From NCBI GenBank assembly GCA_012800885.1, contig JAAZIL010000076.1, positions 1-6,222 on the forward strand: DNA of 6,222 nucleotides. Reading direction: 5' to 3'. This document shows positions 1 to 5,205 of this stretch, piece by piece. This DNA comes from Candidatus Dojkabacteria bacterium. GTDB lineage: Bacteria; Patescibacteriota; Dojkabacteria; SC72. Position 1 is the first letter of the stretch, and each line of letters starts with the position of its first letter. The notes under the pieces were generated by a model. It searched no databases. It was not told the origin of the DNA and saw only the letters and a list, made by a program, of their open reading frames with translations. The position numbers and the translations under genes are program-made.

Positions 1-1
1 A

Positions 2-367
2 TTTATCTATGACAAGATGCCAGATGCATGGCAAGATGCTATGTCAAAGAAGGTAGTATTAGCAGGTCCTTTTAGCTTCACAGCTATATTAAGAATGATT
101 AAGCAAGCATATGAAAATTTCAGAGTACAGGAGAATATATTTAAGATAGTAGGGCATGTTCAGGCAGTAGAGAAAGAGTTTGATAAGTTTAGTGAAGAGT
201 TTGATAAGGTTGGAACTAGAATAGATCAATTACAGAAACAGTATACTACTGTGAGTACGACTAGGGTAAATCAATTAAAAAGGAGAATGGATTTAGTTAA
301 GTTGGAGGGTGGTCAAACAATTGAACAGCAGAGTCTTCTAGGAGAGAGTGAAAAAGAGAGAGATTAA
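2..367 (+). CDS. rmuC: RmuC-family DNA recombination protein, C-terminal part (5' end outside window)
   Basis: The reading frame is open to the left edge, so this is a 3' fragment of about 121 codons; the first in-window ATG (17) is almost certainly internal. The visible protein matches the end of the RmuC domain: a segment like 'AMSKKVVLAGPFSFTAILR' corresponds to the conserved family stretch where a short strand reading VVLxxPxx is followed by a helix ending in LR. Next comes an aromatic-rich helix (QAYENF) and a heptad-like coiled coil (roughly residues 45-95 from Met17) with FDKFSEEFDKVGTRIDQL. RmuC proteins carry a nuclease-like fold and are known genetically for limiting rearrangements at inverted repeats; their biochemical activity is poorly defined. 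The catalytic-fold part lies upstream of the window. The tail after the coiled coil is short and charged. The TAA stop sits inside a perfect palindrome that probably ends transcription. Confidence 0.85.
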   Translation, partial: FIYDKMPDAWQDAMSKKVVLAGPFSFTAILRMIKQAYENFRVQENIFKIVGHVQAVEKEFDKFSEEFDKVGTRIDQLQKQYTTVSTTRVNQLKRRMDLVKLEGGQTIEQQSLLGESEKERD

Positions 368-378
368 TCTCTCTCTTT
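353..378. terminator. Perfect 26-bp palindrome, probable bidirectional intrinsic terminator
   Basis: Each arm reads AAAGAGAGAGATT and is followed directly by its exact reverse complement (13-bp arms, no mismatches). As RNA it would fold into an 11-bp stem closed by a UUAA loop. It lies between two converging genes, as expected for a shared terminator. On the minus strand the stem runs into five consecutive T (355-351), a better U-tract than on the plus strand (three T, 376-378, then AA), so it should work better for the minus-strand membrane gene, whose stop is 21 bp away. The rmuC stop codon (365-367) sits at its centre. The stem is A/G-rich on one side and not GC-strong, so efficiency is uncertain; a protein-binding site is an alternative. 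Confidence 0.65.
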
Positions 379-399
379 AATATGTAATTCTTCAATATA

Positions 400-1080
400 T
401 TATCCTTCTATAGCTGGCTTAATCACCTCTGGTTGTGAGGAAGTATTCTTAGGCTTCCATGCAAGAAGGTAGAGTAATATGTACGTACCTATTCCTGTTA
501 ATACTATTAGTGCAAGCAGTTTATCATATCCTCTTTTCTCTGTTATCTTCATAAAGGAGATGATACTAAATACTCCTACTAAGAATGGGCCGATAGCAGG
601 GATAAGGGTAAGAAGTATTAAGAGAGGGTTCTGTTCACCGAGTTGGAATAGCATTATGGTGCTTAGTATAGGTAGCCATGCGAACCAAGGATTAGAGTAG
701 CTCATTTCTTTCCCTATTTTACTTAGAGCTAGTGCAGAGAAGATATATACTGCAATTGCAAGTCCTATGATAAATAGCCAGATACCGACTCCTAAGACTG
801 CAAGTCCTTTTGCAAGAGGTGTTAATTTCTCCATATATGCATCATCAATATCTATTTTCTCTAAATCAAAATCTCCTCCTACTTCATAATCTCTCAAAAG
901 GTCATTAGCATCCTCTCTCCAATCAAGATCCCACTCTGTATCTTCTTCATTTATTGGATAGGATTCCTCTTGTTCTATCTCATCTACCTCTTCTAAATCA
1001 TATTGGGCGTGTATAGGCATAAGAGGAAAGAGGAAAACAGATAGTACTATTGGTAGAAGTAGTGACTTTATTCTATTCAT
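400..1080 (-). CDS. Exported four-TM membrane protein with acidic ectodomain, DUF5684-like
   Basis: This 226-residue protein has a clear N-terminal signal peptide: basic MNRIK, a hydrophobic core, then a PIHA-Q type signal peptidase I site near residue 25. Residues 26-82 are extremely acidic (25 Asp/Glu against 3 Arg/Lys in 57) and should lie outside the membrane. Hydrophobic segments at about 92-118, 133-147, 151-177 and 186-207 form the membrane domain. Its pattern (a helix ending in KIGKE, then NPWFAWLPIL, a short loop, LIPAIGPF, then a helix ending at EKRGYDK) resembles the DUF5684 family of small membrane proteins; no molecular function is established for that family. The C-terminus is a short polar tail. 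The ATG has no Shine-Dalgarno sequence upstream. It stands alone on its strand, diverging from the amidohydrolase-like gene and converging on rmuC. Family assignment is by eye, and the function is unknown. Confidence 0.8.
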   Translation of the reverse strand: MNRIKSLLLPIVLSVFLFPLMPIHAQYDLEEVDEIEQEESYPINEEDTEWDLDWREDANDLLRDYEVGGDFDLEKIDIDDAYMEKLTPLAKGLAVLGVGIWLFIIGLAIAVYIFSALALSKIGKEMSYSNPWFAWLPILSTIMLFQLGEQNPLLILLTLIPAIGPFLVGVFSIISFMKITEKRGYDKLLALIVLTGIGTYILLYLLAWKPKNTSSQPEVIKPAIEG

Positions 1081-1181
1081 ATGTTTTTAAAGTGAAATTA
1101 TTGATACTAGCATACAACTATTTATACTCAGATACAATATCTACTATGTAAAAATATATTAAACTATGATAACCTATATAT
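1081..1181. promoter_or_regulatory. Divergent intergenic region with candidate promoters on both strands
   Basis: These 101 very A+T-rich bases separate two divergently transcribed genes and must hold both promoters. On the plus strand TATGAT (1165-1170) and TATATT (1155-1160) each match the -10 consensus at five of six positions. The second has a poor -35 (GATACA, 1131-1136) at 18 bp. If TATGAT is used, transcription would begin only about five bases before the ATG at 1182, giving a nearly leaderless mRNA. On the minus strand TATAAA (1116-1111) is a -10-like hexamer without a good -35. A short dyad, GATA-caa-TATC (1131-1141), lies between the two and could be an operator, though in such A+T-rich DNA it may be chance. 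The choice among these elements is inference. Confidence 0.35.
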
Positions 1182-1763
1182 ATGGGAAAGAGTGTTTTTA
1201 GAGTGATTAAAGGGACAGTACCGGTTCTTCTGTCAGCACCTCATGCTCTCCCTCACAGGAGACCGTCTCTTACACTTTCATACAAATGGGGGGAACAATA
1301 TACTGATACAATCGTAATGGAGGTATGTGCAAATACAGGGTGTTGGGGTATTGTACAAACAGATGAGACATCTTTTGATGCTAACTATCACAAGCTAGAG
1401 GATAATCCATACAAAGAAGAGATTACTAAGGTGGTAAAAAGTAACAAGATAATTAAATTTATCGATATTCATGGGTTGAACGATATTCATAGATATGATT
1501 TAGGAGTTTACTATCAATCAAAGTTTTTTAACTCTATTAACCTGGCTAATGCTGTAGTTAAAGCAGTTAACAAAGGTAAACTAAAAGGGATTAATGCATG
1601 CATATTTAGATTTGAGGAAGATAATCAAGAAGAATTAGGAGAGTATGTAGCTGCTAAGTTAAGAGTACCTTCTGTTCAATTAGAGATTGCAAGATATATT
1701 AGAGAGGATGAGGGGTTAAGAAATGCCTTTATTGAGAATTTATCTTCTTACATAATAGTGTAG
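1182..1763 (+). CDS. N-formylglutamate amidohydrolase-like protein (putative zinc amidohydrolase)
   Basis: The 193-residue product shows the layout of the N-formylglutamate amidohydrolase (FGase) family: an early strand ending in LLSAPHA (residues 16-22, His21 a likely metal ligand), an acidic GEQYTDT segment, a DANYHKLEDNPYKEEI block (66-81) where the family has its Asp-x-Asn and Asn-Pro-Phe/Tyr motif, the metal-site strand FIDIHG (93-98, His97), and a C-terminal VPSVQLEIAR (162-171) like the family's IPSLQLEI. Characterised members remove formate from N-formylglutamate in histidine breakdown. No histidine-utilisation gene is nearby, and the protein is shorter than the usual 250-290 residues, so the substrate is unknown; related proteins include other small zinc-dependent amidases. 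The start is fixed by an in-frame TAA at 1170-1172 with no other start codon between. There is no Shine-Dalgarno sequence. Confidence 0.7.
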   Translation: MGKSVFRVIKGTVPVLLSAPHALPHRRPSLTLSYKWGEQYTDTIVMEVCANTGCWGIVQTDETSFDANYHKLEDNPYKEEITKVVKSNKIIKFIDIHGLNDIHRYDLGVYYQSKFFNSINLANAVVKAVNKGKLKGINACIFRFEEDNQEELGEYVAAKLRVPSVQLEIARYIREDEGLRNAFIENLSSYIIV

Positions 1764-1788
1764 ATTTCATTACTAGAAACGTATTTTT

Positions 1789-1817
1789 TTGACTATGGTG
1801 TTACTCTTTGATATCCT
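1789..1817 (+). promoter_or_regulatory. Candidate sigma-70-type promoter for recA-recX-recJ
   Basis: TTGACT (1789-1794) matches the -35 consensus at five of six positions and overlaps the end of a run of seven T. At the ideal 17-bp spacing lies TATCCT (1812-1817), a four-of-six match to the -10 consensus. Transcription would begin near 1824 and leave a leader of roughly 24 bases before the recA ATG. A second reading, TTGATA (1808-1813) with ATTAAT (1831-1836), is also 17-bp spaced and cannot be excluded. No LexA-type operator of the Escherichia (CTGT-N8-ACAG) or Bacillus (CGAAC-N4-GTTCG) form is seen in the spacer. Confidence 0.4.
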
Positions 1818-1847
1818 TATTACATATTAAATTAATAGATTACAAAT

Positions 1848-2870
1848 ATGTCACCTACAAAGGTTGTGAAGAAGAGTAGTGGTACTGTTGCAAGTGGAAA
1901 AAGTAAGGCGATAGATTCAGCTATTACTCAGATAGAGAAGCAGTTTGGGAAAGGCTCAATAATGAAATTGGGTAGTAAGGAGAAAATAGATATAGAAGTA
2001 ATTCCTACAGGAGCACTCTCTCTGGATATAGCGTTGGGTATAGGAGGAGTCCCTCGAGGAAGGATTATTGAGATCTATGGTCCTGAGGCTTCAGGTAAAA
2101 CAACCTTAGCGATACATATTGTTACCGAAGCACAGAGGTTAGGAGAGGCAGTAGCTTTTATCGATGCAGAACATGCTTTTGATCCTGTATATGCAAAGAA
2201 TATAGGGTTAAATATAGATGATATGTATATATCTCAACCTGATTTTGGAGAACAAGCATTAGAGATTTTAGAAACTTTAGTAAGGTCTGCTGCATTTGGA
2301 GTAATTGTAGTAGACTCAGTAGCAGCTCTAACCCCTAGGGCAGAAATAGAGGGAGAGATGGGTGATAGTCATATGGGTCTACAAGCCAGATTGATGTCAC
2401 AAGCTTTAAGAAAACTTACTGCTATTGCAGGTAAGACAGGTACCACAATAATATTTCTTAATCAGTTAAGAATGAAGATAGGGATAATGTTTGGTAATCC
2501 TGAAACAACTACCGGTGGTAACGCTCTTAAATTTTATGCTTCTGTGAGGATGGATATTAGACAGAGAGATAAGATAATGAGAGATGGTAATCTAGTAGGT
2601 CATACAAGGGTTGTAAAGGTTGTTAAGAATAAGTTGGCTCCACCATTTAAAGAGGCTTCTTTTGATATGATATACCCCTTAGGTATAGATAAAGAGAGTA
2701 GCATCTTAGATGCAGCCGTATCACAAGGGATTGTACAGAAGGCTGGTGCTTGGTTTAGATATGGAGATAAACAGTTAGCACAAGGGAAAGATGCTACAGT
2801 AGCACTACTTAAAGAAGATGGGAAGCTTTGTAAAGAGATAGAGAAAGCTACACGTGCTAAAATAAAGTAG
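1848..2870 (+). CDS. recA: RecA recombinase
   Basis: RecA forms ATP-dependent filaments on single-stranded DNA, catalyses homologous pairing and strand exchange, and in many bacteria triggers LexA cleavage. The 340 residues show the complete core: Walker A GPEASGKT (78-85; family usually GPESSGKT), the catalytic Glu in FIDAEHAFDP (Glu108), Walker B VIVVDS (152-157), loop L1 around IEGEMGDSHMGLQAR (167-181), the ATP-sensing Gln in FLNQLRMKIG (Gln206), loop L2 ending at NPETTTGGNALKFYASVR, and the conserved VVKVVKNKLAPPFKEA. The N-terminus is about 12 residues longer than in E. coli. The C-terminus ends in basic TRAKIK and lacks the acidic tail that tempers E. coli RecA, so autoinhibition may differ. 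No intein is present. An in-frame TAG at 1836-1838 leaves ATG 1848 as the natural start, though no Shine-Dalgarno sequence precedes it. It is the first gene of a tight cluster with recX and recJ. Confidence 0.98.
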   Translation: MSPTKVVKKSSGTVASGKSKAIDSAITQIEKQFGKGSIMKLGSKEKIDIEVIPTGALSLDIALGIGGVPRGRIIEIYGPEASGKTTLAIHIVTEAQRLGEAVAFIDAEHAFDPVYAKNIGLNIDDMYISQPDFGEQALEILETLVRSAAFGVIVVDSVAALTPRAEIEGEMGDSHMGLQARLMSQALRKLTAIAGKTGTTIIFLNQLRMKIGIMFGNPETTTGGNALKFYASVRMDIRQRDKIMRDGNLVGHTRVVKVVKNKLAPPFKEASFDMIYPLGIDKESSILDAAVSQGIVQKAGAWFRYGDKQLAQGKDATVALLKEDGKLCKEIEKATRAKIK

Positions 2871-3524
2871 ATGGTTGTAACAAAGATTGAGTATCAAAAA
2901 AAAGATCCAAACAGAGTGAATCTCTATGTAGATAATCTGTTTTTTCTCGGTATATCCTTGGATACATTAGCTAGTGAGAATCTCTATGAAGGATTAGAGA
3001 TTAGTGAGAAAGTATTAGGTAGGATTGTAAAAAAGGATTTAGAGGATAGATTCTTAACAAGAGTTATGAACTATCTCTCTCGTAGCCCTAAGACTGAATT
3101 ACAAGTGTATAGATACTTAAGGAATCTTAGATACAAGAAGAAGAATGTTTGGTTTAAGGATGATTTAGATATAGAGTGGGAGAATCTCTTTAATAGTATT
3201 GTTAACAGATTAAAAGAGTATAAATATATTAATGATGAAGAGTATGCTAGAAGTTTTGTATCAAGTAGAATTAGAAACAAGCCTAGAGGGAAGAGTATAC
3301 TAATCCAAGAATTACTATCTAAAGGCGTAGATAGAGAACTTGCCCAGAGGGTGTGTAATGAGTTAATAGAGAGTGAGTATGAGATACTAAGAAGGAGTTT
3401 TGAGAAGAGATTTAGGAACCAGAAATTTAGTATTGATAATCAACAGATGGTTAATTACCTGTTAAGAAAGGGCTATTCTTGGGATTTAATTGTACAATTT
3501 AGTAAAGATGACACTACAGAGTAA
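2871..3524 (+). CDS. recX: RecX, regulator of RecA
   Basis: RecX binds in the groove of the RecA filament and usually inhibits RecA ATPase and strand exchange, or promotes filament disassembly. The 217-residue protein has the expected layout: an N-terminal beta hairpin (VTKIEYQKKDPNRVNLYVDN), then three tandem three-helix repeats. The first contains FLTRVMNYLSRSPKTELQVYRYL (61-83), the second the hallmark YINDEEYARSFVSSRIRNKPRG followed by IQELLSKGVD (119-154), and the third KRFRNQ...YLLRKGYSWDLI (179-207). The length fits the longer, three-repeat RecX proteins rather than the E. coli form of about 166 residues. The ATG begins on the base after the recA TAG (zero spacing) with no Shine-Dalgarno sequence, which implies translation by termination-reinitiation and fixed coupling to recA. 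The last codons overlap the start of recJ. Confidence 0.95.
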   Translation: MVVTKIEYQKKDPNRVNLYVDNLFFLGISLDTLASENLYEGLEISEKVLGRIVKKDLEDRFLTRVMNYLSRSPKTELQVYRYLRNLRYKKKNVWFKDDLDIEWENLFNSIVNRLKEYKYINDEEYARSFVSSRIRNKPRGKSILIQELLSKGVDRELAQRVCNELIESEYEILRRSFEKRFRNQKFSIDNQQMVNYLLRKGYSWDLIVQFSKDDTTE

Positions 3525-5205
3525 AAGTAATTGGGTACTACCTAGTAAAGAGACAGGAGAGGATGTCGTTAAATACCTACTTGGGCAGAGAGGTATAGAT
3601 GAGAAGGAGTTCTTAGATTTCTCCTTAGATAATATCCCCTCTTCTGAAAAATTGCATGATAGTAAAAAAGCCTCAGAGAGGATAGTAGAAGCTATTAAGA
3701 AGGGGGAGAAAATAGTAATACACGGAGACTATGACGCTGATGGTATCTGTGGTATTAGCATTTTATGGGAATTTCTCTTTAGAGAAGTCAAGAAACACTT
3801 GAATAGAGAGGTTGATGTAGTCCCATATATTCCTGCAAGGATAGAGCAGGGGTATGGCTTAACAGAATCTTCACTGGATGATGTGCTATCTCTTGGAGCT
3901 AGTTTAGTCATCTCTGTAGATTGTGGCGTGAGAGATAAGGAGTTAATAGATAGGTATAAGCAGAAGAAGGGTTTAGATTTTGTAATAACGGATCATCATC
4001 AGCTACCTGAAGATTTGGGTGATTCTCTGGAGTATCCACTGGTACATCCAATGTTTCCTAAAAAAGAGTATCCATATACTGAGGTTTGTGGTACTTTTGT
4101 TGCGTTCTTACTTATTCAAGCTATTAAAAAAGATTTAGGTATTGATAATAGTATAGATAGAGATACAAGAGGATTAGATTTAGTAGCATTAGCAACTGTT
4201 ACTGATCTAATGCCTCTGTTAAATGTAAATAGGGTTGTTGTAAAAGAGGGGTTAAGACAGATTCAAAAAGGTAATAGGTTAGGATTAAGTCAACTAATTA
4301 AAGTCTCTGGTATTGGGCAGGACAAGATAGATAGCTATCACTTAGGATATATTCTTGGGCCAAGGATTAATGCCGTTGGAAGGATAGGGTCTCCTCTGGA
4401 TGGAGTAAAACTTTTAGTCAGTGATAAAAAAGAGGTATGTAGAAGAATAGCAGAGGTTCTTAATGAAACTAATATACAGAGACAGTATATGACTCAACAG
4501 GGTTTAGAAGAAGCTAATGAAATTGTGGAAAAAAGTAAAGAGAAATTACTCTTTGTTGTAAATGATGATTGGCATGAAGGTATAGTTGGGTTAATAGCTG
4601 GTAGACTCTCTGAGAGATATCATAGGCCAGTTCTAGTTGGAACTAGGACAAGTGGTGGGATAAAAGGATCTGCAAGGAGTATCTCAGGGTTTAATATCAC
4701 CGAAGCATTATCTAGATGTGAGCAGTATTTAGAAAGATATGGTGGTCATGAACTGGCTGCAGGTTTTAGTGTAAAGAAAGATAATGAAGCAGAATTTAGT
4801 GAGTGTATTCATGAAATAGCAGAGAAGGAGCTTACTGACAAAGTATTAACTAGGAATTTAAAAGTAGATTTACTATTAAATAGTAAAAGAATAAATAGAG
4901 AGCTTGTTAATGAAATAGAGAGATTAGAACCTTTCGGTTATGGAAATGGTAAACCTTTAATTGCATTGGGAGAGTTAGTAATATTTAAAAAACAGATTAT
5001 GGGTAAATTAGGTAATCATATGAAATTACAGTGCAAAGGAGATAGTATAGATTTAATTACACTTCTACTTTTTAACTGTGATGAAGATACGCAGACTCTC
5101 TCTGAGGATGAGATAATTGATGTAGTAGGAAGCGTAGGTATCAACTCATGGAATGGGAAAGATAATATACAGTTTTTGGTTAAGGAGTGGAGATATTCTT
5201 CTTAG
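3508..5205 (+). CDS. recJ: Single-stranded-DNA-specific exonuclease RecJ
   Basis: RecJ degrades single-stranded DNA 5' to 3' in recombinational repair, mismatch repair and base excision repair. With the ATG at 3508 the protein has 565 residues, close to the 577 of E. coli RecJ. The DHH-phosphoesterase metal-binding motifs are all present: IHGDYDADG (71-79), SVDCG (136-140), TDHH (161-164) and LATVTDLMPL (228-237, Asp233). GPRINAVGR (284-292) links to the DHHA1 domain, which has WHEGIVGLIAGRL (355-367), GSARSISG (387-394) and YGGHELAAGFS (411-421). The C-terminal part (from about 450, with LEPFGYGNGKP) is the RecJ OB-fold. The domains are complete, so it is probably active. The ATG lies 17 bases inside recX; a TTG at 3490 in the same frame would add six residues that look like read-through of recX sequence, so I prefer the ATG. 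The 3' end overlaps the convergent synthetase gene. Confidence 0.96.
   Translation: MTLQSKSNWVLPSKETGEDVVKYLLGQRGIDEKEFLDFSLDNIPSSEKLHDSKKASERIVEAIKKGEKIVIHGDYDADGICGISILWEFLFREVKKHLNREVDVVPYIPARIEQGYGLTESSLDDVLSLGASLVISVDCGVRDKELIDRYKQKKGLDFVITDHHQLPEDLGDSLEYPLVHPMFPKKEYPYTEVCGTFVAFLLIQAIKKDLGIDNSIDRDTRGLDLVALATVTDLMPLLNVNRVVVKEGLRQIQKGNRLGLSQLIKVSGIGQDKIDSYHLGYILGPRINAVGRIGSPLDGVKLLVSDKKEVCRRIAEVLNETNIQRQYMTQQGLEEANEIVEKSKEKLLFVVNDDWHEGIVGLIAGRLSERYHRPVLVGTRTSGGIKGSARSISGFNITEALSRCEQYLERYGGHELAAGFSVKKDNEAEFSECIHEIAEKELTDKVLTRNLKVDLLLNSKRINRELVNEIERLEPFGYGNGKPLIALGELVIFKKQIMGKLGNHMKLQCKGDSIDLITLLLFNCDEDTQTLSEDEIIDVVGSVGINSWNGKDNIQFLVKEWRYSS

Noticed and set aside
1756..1790. Weak dyad TAGT...ACTA followed by seven T after the FGase-like gene, considered as an intrinsic terminator.
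   Set aside because: The stem has only four or five pairs and is separated from the T run; the T run fits better as upstream sequence of the recA promoter.
3071..3280. Antisense open frame within recX, with similar ones opposite recJ, aspS and the membrane gene.
   Set aside because: Each lies wholly opposite a well-supported gene, has a composition typical of reverse-frame translation and shows no recognisable motif.
4606..4616. Small palindrome CTCTC-T-GAGAG inside recJ and similar GAGAG/CTCTC motifs elsewhere.
   Set aside because: They arise from frequent AGA, GAG and CTC codons; short and within coding sequence.
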